From: Arbacia lixula
Taxonomy: Eukaryota; Echinodermata; Echinoidea; Arbacioida; Arbaciidae
DNA: 64,000 bases
Reading direction: 5' to 3'
Assembly: GCA_963669155.1 (NCBI GenBank)
Contig: OZ022597.1
Location: 5,053,965 to 5,117,964, forward strand
In this document: one piece after another, positions 13,690-27,200 of the stretch
How the letters are laid out: every line of letters starts with the position of its first letter
How positions within the stretch are numbered: the first letter of the stretch is position 1
Program-made: the position numbers and the translations under genes
The notes under the pieces: model-generated
What the model was told of the DNA's origin: nothing
The model's input: the letters and a program-made list of their open reading frames with translations, nothing else
Databases searched by the model: none

Positions 13690-14175
13690 ACTGGCTCTGG
13701 GTCATAGAACACTTAAAACATGGAGGTGCAGACTGCAGAGTTTCTTCCAGGCTTGCCTTAATAAGTTGGGCCAAGGATGGACAGTAATGGGATATTATGA
13801 GACTCATTATGACTCAGAAAATGGAGCAGAAATTGAGAGTGACTCAGCCACAGCGTGGAAAGTAGCTAACTTGGGGTCACTAAAAAGAGATCGAAAAACA
13901 ATTGAATAGATAAGAGGCACGACACAAGTCACCGATGCCATCGAGACTTTGAAACAAAAGGAGTGGGCCTGGACGCTGGTCACATTCCTAGCTAGATAAT
14001 CAGATGGACTGTGGACCAAGATGGTCACTAATGGATCCCAAGAAATGATACTAGGCGCACAGGAAGAGATGAAACAAAATGTCTTGGTGAGACCTGGATG
14101 AGAAAGACATGGGATAGATCAGAGAGGTGTCACTTTGGAGAGGCCTTCACCCTGCATTAGGTTGATGGTGGTTCA
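13690..14175 (+). mobile_element. Decayed LINE 3' end
   Basis: Broken frames near the end give W-D-R-S-E-R..FGEAFTLH, close to the GEAY-type C-terminus of many RTE/Jockey-like polyproteins, directly followed by a (GAT)n tail. Multiple stops and frameshifts; the clade is uncertain. Confidence 0.4.
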
Positions 14176-14177
14176 GA

Positions 14178-14262
14178 ATGATGATGATGATGATGACGAT
14201 GATGATGATGATGATGATGACGATGATGATGATGATGATTACGACGCCGATGATGATGATGT

Positions 14263-14295
<33 letters not shown>

Positions 14296-14350
14296 CGATG
14301 ACGATGATGATGATGATGATGACGATGATGATTATGATTATGATTATGAG
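14178..14350. repeat. (GAT)n trinucleotide microsatellite
   Basis: About 55 gat/gac units giving poly-Asp, poly-Met and poly-Ile/His frames. Probably grew from the 3' tail of the adjacent LINE remnant. Confidence 0.95.
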
Positions 14351-14397
14351 GCCCGCTACCATGCATGACAAAATTGAGTTGCGGTCATCACGGATCT

Positions 14398-14517
14398 GGA
14401 CCCCGTTGCATGAAACGTACCATTGATGGTAACTTTGCAATCAAAGGCAGCTTCTATGGAAACCATGGATTTGATTGGCTGTCCAGCGGTGCTACCATGG
14501 TAGCAACAGGGCCCATA
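14398..14517. mobile_element. ATGGTAAC fold-back MITE
   Basis: gaccccgttgcatgaaacgtaccattgatggtaac on the left and ctaccatggtagcaacagggccc on the right. The left end matches the 51273 element. Confidence 0.75.
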
Positions 14518-17404
14518 TCTAAGTTTCAAGTTGATTGGCAAAACTCATCAATAATGATTAGGAGGTGATCCCCTCTTGTGATCCTGCAATTAAATATCAA
14601 TGGGAAATATAGTAAAGCAGAACGACTCTAGTTTCAATAAAGGTTTAAAAGTTAGTGGTTTCTACAATATCAACGTGGTATTTAATTTAATACACAAATT
14701 TAAAAACATAAATCAGAGGCATGACAAGTTAACATAATACATTGGATTGACAAAGTTAAGGCTCCAAGAAGGCGATGCTTGATGTAAACTTGACCCCTTT
14801 GATAAAACGTTACTTTTAACGAACGAAAGGAATTATATGATTTTATTTATCATTGATCAAAACATAAGTAACAATAAAATTAACTTTAAAGATTCCATTT
14901 GTATGCATCGTACAATAACCACAATAAAGATCAAACCAAATATACGTAAATACAATGATGACTCAATAATAATTTTTCTAAAAAACATTTTATTTTTTTA
15001 AGATTGTTACCTATGAGCACACTGTGCGAATGCAGGAGGGTCCATTTATTACCTATTCTACCATAGTCGGTATCACTATTGGTGCAGGCAATCTAACATG
15101 CTGCCCTCAACGTGAAGTGTAGCGTTAACTATTATTATGATTATCCCTCATCATGAAAATAATCACTGTCTTTCATTGATTGGTTAGGAGCACTTCACGT
15201 GGCCAAATATACTTCTACTATCTCTGGAAAAGATCTCCTTGTTTATATTGTATAACAAGTTCTGATTCCTTAATTAAGCACACACACATCAATAAAATTG
15301 CGGGTCATATATTTTAAAAGGAATAAATCGATATAGAGATAGAGGGAAAGAGACAACTATTTTTTTTTAAAGTGATGTTATAAACTTTTTTGTCTTCCCT
15401 TTGAGCTTCTTTCGCTCTCTCACAAATAGTTGAACTATTTGCGGTCATGTGACATACTTTTAACCAATCAATGAAACGGAATATATTGATAAGGGATATG
15501 ATATTAACTATTACAGGGTGATTTTAAATCAACATGAATGACAAAATCGCCGATTGATTCCATCTGAAAAGTTTAATTCAAGGAGAATGACTTGTGATGT
15601 ATGTAGGTGTCATCCTTCTCGTATGCAAGGTTGTACCTTTTCAATGGAAATTCAGTAATATAAAACTAACACTCAGTATAATCATATTGACCAACTGATT
15701 TTGAAATGAATTGTTTAAGGTTAATTGTACACAATTACAGTATAGTTAGGTCTACACAGACCGTTCAACAGGTAAGCTCATGTTCTAAACACAACAAAAA
15801 AAGTAAGTCCCCCCGTAAACAAAATAGCATAACTTTTTATCGAAGAGGATTTGAGCAACGAAACTTGGCATTATTGTTTCTCTAACTTCCATGTGAAAAT
15901 CACATGAATCCACTTAGTCATGCATGAGTGAGCACATATTAAAAGCAAAATCGTCACTTTTCAAAAGTCACAAGGATAATTTTTGGATTCTGTCATATAC
16001 ATTTTTAATGAATTCCATTTCTGGTGCATGGCTTTCATTGTTTATCATCGATCTCTCGACACACTCACACCTTTCCCGACACTTAACCCATTGTTCTGGT
16101 TGAGTGAGCACCGTTCAAAAATGATTCATCCCTATTGAGTTTGAAACTCTTAAAAACCCTTTATTTTTGTGAAAAAATAAAACTCGGGATATTTTTATAA
16201 AGATGTCACATGCCGTCTTATATGAACATAAGAAGTCATTTTCGTGTCATGGTTGAGTGAATACACTCTAAAAATTGCACAAGAAATGTCAAAATATACT
16301 GTTAAAACGGCATAAATAATTACCCTTGTGACTTTTGAAAAGTGACCTTTTTTGCTTTAAAATGGATTAATGTGATTTCCGCACATTAGTTAGTCAATTA
16401 TACGTTAAAAAACAATCCTGTTATTTTGCCCAAAACCTCTTTGATAAAAAGTTATGCATTTATGCTAAGGGGGGACTTACTTCGTTATTTTTATATGACA
16501 ATCAAATGACCCATCCAGAACATTATTGATCACGTTAATGATTTCATGTAGACATTTGGATGAGATATGATTATGTATGATTCGGGGAGGTATCATTGTT
16601 CATTCCAAAAGATATTCGCATTTCATTTGCATTATAATGCAGAAGGAGTATTGCTATGTGTTATTTTAAGGAATGGTTGGCAGCTGAACTAGTTATTTTG
16701 ATTGTTATTATGTCCATTAAACCAATGAAACATTATTTGCCGCAGGAGTAGCTTTTAGATTGCATTATATAATTTCCTCTATTGGAGTCTCTCTTTCTCT
16801 CTGGAATGAGAGAAAATACTTTGAACGAGCAAGTAAATAAACAATCCTGAGTTTATTTCTAGCGATAAATTTCACTCACCTGTTTGCTGCTATTTATTGA
16901 ATTGTCAACCATGGTTATTATCAACAACCTCAAGTGACAACGGAAAAGCCCGCTGAATTTGCCCGACCTGGCATCAAACCCATACGAGCAACGTGTAAGG
17001 CGCGCAATCAGTGAAATATCGATATCCATTTTATGCACTTATTAATCATCGATAGTATAGTTTGCATGCGATCGATCGTGATCGAATAGATGCTGAAACT
17101 TTTTGGTGGATCTTGGACTTGGCTGGGTGTGGGCTGAGCTTAAATGATTTTGCCGAGGTCTTCTCGAAAATATCAATAGCAAGTTGATTTGTAACAATGT
17201 ATGTATCAGTTCATACTTTATTCCAAACAATAACATATAACCTGTTTGTAAAGTGATTGTATGTGTTTACATTCGTGTATTGACTATTTTTTTTTGTTAA
17301 ACAGCCAACAGTCCCGCATCATTGCTATTCTAACGTGATCTGAGTGCGCACTTGAGGTTGTATGACCCTATTCCAGGAAAAAAAAAGTTTGCGATTTGAG
17401 TCGA
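14518..17404. other. Intergenic, only the 15801-16482 element recognised
   Basis: AT-rich; no open frame longer than 64 codons and no splice-bounded candidate. Confidence 0.5.
15801..16482. mobile_element. ~680-bp fold-back DNA element with AAGTAAGTCCCCCC ends
   Basis: Left end aagtaagtccccccgtaaac; right end gctaaggggggacttactt. Matching internal blocks: gcataactttttatcgaagag with ctttgataaaaagttatgc, and tcacttttcaaaagtcacaa with ttgtgacttttgaaaagtga. No ORF, so non-autonomous. Confidence 0.88.
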
Positions 17405-17545
17405 CTTTGGCCTTGTACTTGAAATGAGTAATTCATTCATGTGCACGGGTTGATTTACCAGTAGTCGGACCCGACATGCAAGGAAATTGGTGGTGAGCCC
17501 TCAGACAAGTCCCGCTGCGCGGGAGCAGTCCCGGGGCTAGACCAA
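17405..17545. mobile_element. Dispersed repeat, copy 1, with GC hairpin and CTAG end
   Basis: acttgaaatgagtaattcat...catgtgcacgggt...cccgacatgc...gagccctcag...cccgctgcgcgggagcagtcccggggctag, matching 40176-40309 over ~130 bp. The hairpin stem is 6 bp here. Confidence 0.8.
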
Positions 17546-18042
17546 AAAATCAGTCTCTGTAGTGTAGGACGTTGGATCCGCTGAGATTGCATCTGGGTCC
17601 AAAAATGTCATTTTGATTAAAGAATGCCCCGAATGAGACGGATATTCCTGTCTACCCTGTGGCTAGCAAACCCCCAAGATAAGCTGGGCTGCAGTGACTG
17701 ATGCTTTCAAGTTGAGCTTGCACTGAAGATTCATAACCATGGGCACATATTTATAGTTCTACTTCTAGCCTCTTTGATAGATTTATAAGTAATTCTAGAT
17801 TCTAAGTCTAATGTTTAAAAAAAATGAAGTTGACGAACTCAGTCCAGATCAACTACAGTAGTCTAATGTAACATTTGTTTTTTAGGACTATTCTAGATCT
17901 AGACCATTGTCTCAACTATGCTAAGGCATTGTGATTAAGAAAGAATGATGCCATTATTAATCTTCACAATTCCTTACATGTATGATTGCATAGAGTCTGG
18001 GCTCCAGAAACAGTAGCGTTCTACATACTCTTCCGCTTCACA

Positions 18043-18210
18043 ATGAGTTTGATGCAACAGAGGAGTGAGCAGGAATCTCACTTGGATGAACAACTCTTCT
18101 TTAAACCGTCCAACATGGCTGCACAAAACCAGAACAGCCAAGACAGCTTTTTCATGAATATTGGAACTGAGGCACAGTCAACACCCTCCTCTGCATCATC
18201 GCTTTTTATG
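18043..18210 (+). CDS. SYCP1: SYCP1 exon 1 (residues 1-56)
   Basis: First coding exon, polar and Gln/Ser-rich with Phe-containing patches (FFKPSN, DSFFMN) that recall the Phe-rich N-terminus of vertebrate SYCP1. It ends in ATG|gtaaat, phase 0. The frame is open upstream to about 17986 and a possible acceptor (gcatag) lies just 5', so a more upstream start cannot be excluded. Confidence 0.75.
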
Positions 18211-21200
18211 GTAAATATGTTCAATGAAGTAACTCTATAATTCTACTGAAAAAAACATGAAAATTATCACAACTATAACAGTGGTATCAAAAAATCATTT
18301 GAAGGCAGCTATACTCTTTACACCAAAGTATTACTATACATGTGCTCTGTTCATGTGAGAACGTTCAATAAACTAGCTTCGTTACTTGTATCTATTCGCA
18401 ATATCAAATAGCTAAAAGGCAAATATTACAATGCATTATGTACATACATGACAAAAGAGAAAGTGAGTTCACATCTAAGGATGATAAGTGTGAACACAGT
18501 GGCCACTTTAATGATGTACTGTTTTTAGCAGGAGTGTTAACATAATATCCCTGATTGATCCATATATAAAATACATGAAGAGTAGATATATTTGTACTAG
18601 GATCACCACTGAAAGCTTTGTAGGGATAATTGCCATATCAAAGTCATGAATTGAGAATGATAACAAGAAGAAAACTACCCAAACCGTGAAGTGATTTCAT
18701 CTTTCCTCTAATAAACCACAGAGCAGTTCCATAACCGAGTCATGTGCTGTGCAAGATGGCACCTCACAGTTTGTGAGCAGTCCGTCGTTGAGGCTGAAGC
18801 AGTATCAAGTCTCCGACCCGTTCTTGCAGCAGTCCACTTCAGAGACAGTGATGGGTCAGAAAGGCTTGCTTGCACAGCATGAGGATGAGACACTGGAGAT
18901 CCAGGTAGGATGTCACCCGTTGCCACTTTGAATCAGACTGATTATCTTAGAACAGGACATGTATTTAATTGTGAGTCAACATAATGTTGCAAAAATACAT
19001 TTAAAAGCAATGATTATGCTAGTTTAAATGAAACCTTTCCCGTGCCTTATGACACAACGTAACTGTCAATTTGTTATCGTTGGTTTTGTCATCGCCATCA
19101 AGGCTATCAGTATCACTGTCTGGATTGTGGCTATAGAATCAGGACAAATTGAATACCCTGCACTCGTGTCTGCATCAAGAGGCTGATAAGATCTGTTGTT
19201 GGAAGGTCTATGTTGAGATGGAGGTGTCATCAACATATTTCCATTCTCCTTGGGCATCGTTTTATCAATGTATCTGTAATTATTATTGTTTTGATCTCTG
19301 TTTTTGTCATTGTGGTTACAGAATCAGGACAAGATGAACACCTTGCACTCTCGTCTGCACCAAGAGGCTGATAAGATCCGTCGCTGGAAGGTCCAGATTG
19401 AGATGGAGGTGCGGCAGAAGGAGAGGGGACTCAGTGACGCGCAGCAAACCATTGAATCCCAGCGCAAATCACTCCTGGAACTTCAGGTACATGTACATAC
19501 AACAAGAAAGAATCAATGAATTAATGACATTTTGACAAATCATCACTTAAATCAACATACTTTTTGTAGAATGACATTAATAAAAGCATAGGCTAGTTTG
19601 TGCTAGATTTGTTCTGGATTATGTATAAAGGTGTATACCAGATATTGTATCATCCCCTCACAGATACATTTAGAAATGTAGCAATGTCTTGCAGACATTA
19701 TGCAATTATGAAAATAAAACTTTTTTTTTGCACAGAAGTTAGAAATGCACCTTCACTGTATTTTGTCTCCATCTATGCCTTTGCCAAACAAGCATTCTTT
19801 TACTACTTTTTTTTTTAAAATTTGGATATTGAATAAAAGAATTACAGTGTGTACGTTAACTAACAGTTGTGACATTTGATCTGACACCAGCTTTTGCATC
19901 ACAAGGAAAATAACAATGGAATGAGTGTGATCATTTCACTTTACACATTGCCTTTGAATTCAAAGTTCACTTTTGTTTCACTGTTGGTAGTCTAGTACTG
20001 TGCTTCTGTGATTAAATGATTTTGATGACTGAATGCTTATTTTTCAGCTCCAGAATGAAAAGCTGAGTGTGCGGTTGCAGGAAGAGATAGAGAATAGAAT
20101 TGACATCTCACAGAAGTAAGTGAAAGCAACAGATAGTTGCAAAATTATATGTAAACTCTTATGAATTAGTTTTGCATGAGAAGAATGATTACTGCAGTTA
20201 GTCTGTTCCTCCAATGCCACCCTGACTAAACAGCAGCCTGAAAATTCTGATGAATATACAGTTATGCTTTTAGGTTCTTCATGTTGCTTCATTATTGTGT
20301 AGTTGCCATTCGATTGTTATCTACATATGATGATAACTTCATGTAAGTTGATGAGCTTGTTTAACATGCTCACACTGTTCACAAGTGTTTTTGTCTCATT
20401 TGAACAAAGTTCGGCGGAGACCTAGTAATCACTTTTCCTGTTAGTCTGTTACAAAAATGTTTTGGTAAAATTTGCTCTCATTTCTTTATTCATCGTGTTC
20501 ATACTTGGTGCAAATGAGCCTTGGGTAAAATTTTCACCTGTGTGTTGATGAGGATGATGAGGTCAAAGATCATTGAGGGGTCAAAAGGTCAAACGATATG
20601 AGGCCATTGTTTAATCAGGGAAGACTCATGGTTCATGAAATACCTTGTTTAATATGACAAATGTTTGATGCCTCTTTCAAAGTCAAGCAATTGCATCTGT
20701 GAAGCTATTGTATAAAGAATATATTCAATCTTTCTTGTAGCATCTAACGTAGAGTTCTACAAGACACATGCCACTGATGGAGTGTTGATTGTCCTTCATA
20801 TATATACATGCACTTCAAGATACTAAACACTAATATAAACAGATATCTGAAGAACTAAAGAGACATTAGACTTATTACAGTTAATCACATAAAATGGGAT
20901 TTTTCAAAATCATTGTGCTGCATGTATTTTAGAATTCATGGAATTGCTATCTGTATAAGATGTGAAATTAAATTTACAGATTAATGCAAAAGTGTGACTT
21001 ACATCATAGTGCTATGGAACATGGTGTATTTGCATTGCAATGATGAGTATTTAGTTTGTAAAAATATGTTTGTAAAATATATATGCCCACTGTTGAGTGT
21101 GAGACAATGTCATTGGTCAAGAGATAAGATCGTAATCACCTGGGGCCATATCCATGAAACCTTTCTTGCCTTACTAGGTGCTAAAATGCAATATATTGAA

Positions 21201-24200
21201 TGCACTTCAACAACTTACTGGGCTAAGTGGGGTTTCATAAATATGGCCCCAGCTAATTTGACTTCATCTCTCTCAATATTAACAAGGTCCAGTGGCAAGA
21301 AGAAGTATGATCAAATAAATCCAAACTTGTTGAATGTGAACATAAAGATCATTTCCAAACGTTAACTTCACTCATATAGGTACTTCATCCCTTTTGATTG
21401 AAAATGCTGCATGTAGTGCATATGTTGGGTTAAATCTGAACACACCATAAACACACAAAGTCTATTGAGCAGCTCTTTCTCCAGCTCAGTTTGAGTTAAT
21501 TTGTGTGATGTCCCCCGCAGGATTGTGTCTACTAGAGACATGTGTGCCCTGGTGAAGGACTATGCTAGTAAGCTGGAGGGGAAGCTGGTAGAGAATGAAC
21601 AAGTCAGAGAGGAACTCCAGGATGTGGGTCAGAAACAGCTGGAGGATATGAAGGTAAATGGACTGGACAAGGACCATGTATGTTGCATATAGGTTTGCAA
21701 TTATTGTAACTTACCATCCATGGTAACTGCCATGGCAACAGCCAATGAGCTCTCATTATTCCACCTATTGGCCTTGTAGTTACCATTGATGGTAAGTTAC
21801 AATAATTGAAAACCTCTATGCAACATGGCCAAGATGATTTATTCTTGACACCACATGTGGGAGAATGTTATCCCATAATGCACCATGCATATTTTATTTT
21901 TGGTATTCCGAAAAATATTTTAGAAGATTTTAACCAATATTAATGAGCACATGCCCTGCGCTCCTATCCCAGAGGCAGCCAGTAATAAACGTCCTTTCAT
22001 GTCTTTTGCATACATTAACACCATCAAGCTGATGGTGCGATGTCATGAAACTGAAAGGGACATTGCGCGTCAATGTCTATCAGCGCTCCTTATTGCATTT
22101 GATGCGCCCATGTGCAAACAGTTGAATGCGCGATTTATTTTTGCACGTAATGCTATGGGCCTAAGGCGCGTACGTCTGGAGATAAAATTGCTTGGGAGCA
22201 GTTTTATCTTTCATCCTAACTTTTTTTCCTAAGTGCGTTTCAGAATACCGATTGAGCTCATTTGCATAAAAATTTTATCTCGGAGGCTCATTTACGTAAA
22301 AATTTTATCTCTAGCTCATTTGAATAAAAAATTTATCTTTTATTGTAAGTTGGCTTTTCGGAATACCAAAAGATGAAATTTTTCCTAAGTCCCTGAGATA
22401 CAATAAAATTTTTCCTAAATTCATTTTCGGAATACCCCCCCCCCCCCCCAGATTAGACCGGAAGCAGACATAACTGCTAACAGATATGGAATGGGGCTAT
22501 TTCATGGGACGACTCTTTGTTCTTTGCAGTATGAAAAATTGGGAGTGTAAACATATTAATTCTAATAATCTGAGAATGATACTAAAGGATGATAAAACAA
22601 GAGGGGAATCTAGATGAGATCTAACTAGTCTGGCAGGAACTCAAGATGAAGGCCAGGAGAAGCATTCTGAAAGACACTTTTATGGATCAAAATCCTTGTA
22701 ATTTTTTTTCCCTCTCTGCAGAATCTGGAGTCACGGTTCAAAGATCTGAGCCTGGCACATTCCAACAAAGTGAATGAACTGAAGTCTGAATGTAAGTTAA
22801 ACATTTGTGTATAACAACTTTGTTATATCCCTCTCTAATTCATTAGTTTTCAAAATACATACAAATGCATAGCTGCTGAAAGTTTTCTTCTTTTTCTTTC
22901 TCCTTTTTTTTATAGGTGCTTGTTCAATTTTGTTTTGAAATTTTATTTTGTTTTGATAAAAAAAAAAACCCAATAATTGGGGGAAGCAGGATAATCTTTC
23001 ATCTGATAGCTAGGTCAAAAATGAAAACCCTAAAGGTTTCTTGTGAAAACACAAAAAATACATCCTGGTTCTTTTCTTTTCTTTATTGCAAGTGATACGA
23101 TGCTAAAACTGATTCTTAATCCTGCGTGACTATTCTCTTATTAACCCTCTTTGTTTTTCATGACAATTCTGTTTGTGCTTCCCTGTCTCTTGTTCTTGTT
23201 CTTCAATCTGTCTGTTTGACTATGTCTCTCTATCTTGTGATAAATGTATCCCCTATATCTGTCTGTCTGTCTGTTAGACTGTGATTTTGTGTGTGTGTAT
23301 GTGTGTGTGTGTCTCTCTCTCTCTCTCTCTCTGTCTCTCTATCTTGTTCTGCCTGTCTGTCTGACTGTGTCTCTCTTTTTGCCTCTTTACTACAGTGCAC
23401 AAGGAGAAGAAAACGTTTGAAGAAGTTGAGCAGAACATGCAAACCGGGCTCTCCGAAATGCAAAAAGAGGTGCGAATAAACTCTTGCCATCAATGTTTTA
23501 GGTAGCAGAAGGAAAATCTATGGGGCCTTTCATGACATGCATGAAAGGAACATTATTGCCTGTAGTATTGCAAAAATGAATGGACACTCTTGTACATAAT
23601 GTTAAGAGAGTGAAAAAGGACATACATGCACATATCATACTTCCTCCTTTGGGTAGCATAGAAGGGGAGAATTGGGCTTGGTGTACTAAAAGGCTTTTTG
23701 GCCGGCGTGATCTCAATGTTGTGTGATTGTTTTGCAGTGTGAGAGTCTGCAGAGCAGCTGTGAGAAGAAGGACCGTGACATCTCAGAGCTGCAAGAAGAC
23801 ATCAAGAAGACGGCTAAACAGCTGGCTATGCTCCAGCAGGAGAAAGGTAGTATTATCTGTTAATAATAATAATAATATTCAATTCTTAGAGACGCATAAT
23901 ACCATTCAAATAGTCTCTATGCGTGTGAAAATGAAAATTGATTATGTGATAATTTGAAAATAACTAATAATTATCAAACAGATACGTCTTTAGTCTTGAT
24001 TTGAATTGATCGAAGTCTGTCAATGATCTTATGCCTTGGGGGAGGTTATTCCATAATTTGGGTGCCGTATTTGCAAAAGCTCTATCACAGAATGTCTTAG
24101 ATTTTACACGAATTTCAGAGAGAAGATTTTTTTATTGAGAACGAAGATTACGAGTAGGCTGGTATGGTTTGATGAGTTCAGTGTCTGCGGTTGGCCTACT

Positions 24201-27200
24201 ATCCTCTCCGCATGGTTCACCTGAAGGCCCCGGATTAGGATTGATGTCGCCATCACAGAAAATTGAGGTTCGAAAACAAGCATTCGCATTAGGGTAGTAG
24301 TGAACAAAACCTCCACATAGCTTGCTTGTAGGCTTTGAAGGCTGGTAATGTGTCAAATTGACAGACACTGTACTAGTAAAAGTGTATAGTGACATTCCCT
24401 GTTGAGACCAAGAGTATGTACTTCTATTCAGCAGGCTCACGCCAAGAAGAAACACAAATGTTGAACACTTGAATAATTGTTAGAATGTATAGAGTCCATA
24501 GGTTGTTAAGATATGACTCATTTAACCCAACAAGTGGATGTCTTACAGAAGGGTCTACAGTAGTCCCTGAATAAGGCCAATAGGATGATGTCTTATATTG
24601 TTTTAAAACCCTTGCTTATCTCAGAGGGTCTTCAGGAGTCCCTGAATCAGGCCAATAGGGTGATGTCTTGTATTGTTTTAAACCCTTTGCTTATCTCAGA
24701 GGGTCTACAGGAGTCCCTGAATCAGGCCAATAGGGTGATGTCTTGTATTGTTTTAAACCCCTTGCTTATCTCAGAGGGTCTACAGGAGTCCCTGAATCAG
24801 GCCAATAGGGTGATGTCTTGTGTTTTTTTAAAACCCTTGCTTATCTCAGAGGGTCTACAGGAGTCCCTGAATCAGGCCAATAGGGTGATGTCTTGTATTG
24901 TTTTAAAACCCTTGCTTATCTCAGAGGGTCTACAGGAGTCCCTGAATCAGGCCAATAGGTTGATGTCTTGTATTGTTTTAAAACCCTTGCTTATCTCAGA
25001 GGGTCTACAGGAGTCCCTGAATCAGGCCAATAGGTTGATGTCTTGTATTGTTTTAAAACCCTTGCTTATCTCAGAGGGTCTACAGGAGTCCCTGAATCAG
25101 GCCAATAGGGTGATGTCTTGTGTTTTTTTAAAACCCTTGCTTATCTCAGAGGGTCTACAGGAGTCCCTGAATCAGGCCAATAGGGTGGTGTCTTGTGTTT
25201 TTTTAAAACCCTTGCTTATCTCAGAGGGTCTACAGGAGTCCCTGAATCAGGCCAATACGGTGATGTCTTGTATTGTTTTAAACCCCTTGCTTATCTCAGA
25301 GGGTCTACAGGAGTGCCTGAATCAGGCCAATAGGGTGATGTCTTGTATTGTTTTAAACCCCTTGCTTATCTCAGAGGGTCTTCAGGAGTCCCTGAATCAG
25401 GCCAATAGGGTGATGTCTTGTATTACTTTAAACCCCTTGCTTATCTCAGAGGGTCTTCAGGAGTCCCTGAATCAGGCCAATAGGGTGATGTCTTGTATTG
25501 TTTTAAACCCCTTGCTTATCTCAGAGGGTCTACAGGAGTCTCTGAATCAGGCCAATGAGGAGGTGGAGGCCAACAAGCAGCTCCTTGCCAAGATTAAAGG
25601 GGAGCTCAGGGAGGCAGACAAGATGAAGAGTCAACTCCAAACTACTCAGGTTTGATCACATCTTCATCAACAGATAATTAGCTCAAACTTAAACATAAAT
25701 AGAAATCATTCTCTATATAATTATTGTCATCCCATGAGTGGGTGCAATATGTAAGAATACAACCCCATGGTGTTACCAAAAGTTCTCTTCTCTAAAACGA
25801 TATTTCTTGAAAATCATTTTGTTGATCTTGATTTGTATACATGATGTGTCCTTGAGTATTTAAGCATGGAAGAAATTTCAGATACTACTATTATGCATAA
25901 ATAATTAGTCGTGGTTTGTTCTCTAAAACTGACCTGACATTATCAAGACATCAATCAATTCCATTTCTTGAAATACAAGCTTCTTATTAACTTAGAGACA
26001 AACATTGTTTTAAAAATCAGGGATGCCCTCTATATCCTCATAAAATTTAAAGAGAGTAATAAGCACTTCATCCTATCATGCATATCTGTTCACAATGGGT
26101 AATATGAAAGATATCAAAGTTTCATTTGCATTCATAAGGCTCAAAATCATTGGGAATGAACTTCTCTTAACTAAGGTCTTATAAAGAATATGAAGTTGTC
26201 ATTAGGAGTATGAAGACTAACTGTTCCTGCTGTCACTTGATGCCACAGGCTGAACTAGAGAAGAACATTGAAGCTTTGACGCAGGATGCTGAGCAGACTG
26301 GGAAGCAGATAGAGGACCACAAGAACACCATTGAGCAGTGCCAGGAGCATATCAAGACCAAAGAGGTAACAGGCCGCCCAGTAACTCCACTGCGGCAACT
26401 GTTGTTCCACCAGGTCATATGGTGAATGCAGCTTTACTTACAACAATCTCCTGGAATGCTTACAAAATATTGATTCAATTGATGAATTTCAGATTGCTTT
26501 TTAAAGACACGCTTCTTTAACGTCATTTATGCATTTTTGTTGAGACCCAGTACATCTCATATCTTGTCTTGTACTTCTTTCTCTACAGCGCATATGGACA
26601 TGTTCAATCAGTATATGTTATGCGCTATATAAGAATGGCTAATTATCATTATTATTATTATGGTAAGTTTGCTCTCAAACTATTCTTAATGATTCTGGAG
26701 GAATATCACTCGTTTCTTTCCTATTTTATAACTGCAATCACCATGCAGTCTGGAGACAAAGACTAAGTAACCTTCTTTTCAGAGGAGAGAGATAGAAGTT
26801 GAGAAGATGGCACACTACTTCCTGACCAAGTAAATTAAACCAAAGTGGACATTGCAGCTGTTTAGCTAGCCTAGGTTCAGGGCAGCAGTCAATATCTATT
26901 ATATTTGCAGGTAGCTAATTATTTCCAAGTTCTCATTATAGATGCTTTGCTGGTGATCTACATTCATAAGTTCACAGTCAGACTACCTAGATGACATGAT
27001 CCAAAATAGCAGTACCAAACATTCTGTAATATTTTCAGAGTTTGACCACCCCTATAGTAACAGTACACTAATTCCTATTTTGATGTATTACATTCTGTCC
27101 ACTTGAAGAAAACAATCACAGACCTGGAGCAGCGTGTGACTGAGCTTGAAGCAGAGAAGACACAGCTGGGAGACACAATTGAGGAACAGAACAAGACAAT

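Noticed and set aside
14135-14440. Poly-Asp, poly-Met, poly-His and poly-Ile frames
   Set aside because: All are the (GAT)n microsatellite in different frames.
21951-22232. 93-codon frame in SYCP1 intron 5
   Set aside because: Lies inside a repeat element and has no recognisable domain.
24588-25554. CRISPR-like array
   Set aside because: Contiguous tandem repeats without unique spacers in an animal intron.
24585-25655. 356-codon open frame as a separate repeat-protein gene
   Set aside because: It is the 75-bp minisatellite read through intronic and exonic parts, ending in SYCP1 exon 9. No promoter or start context of its own.
26783-26831. Extra SYCP1 exon after ttcttttcag reading REIEVEKMAHYFLTK
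   Set aside because: In-frame TAA follows and there is no GT donor before it; exons 10 and 11 join in phase without it. Might be a lost exon.
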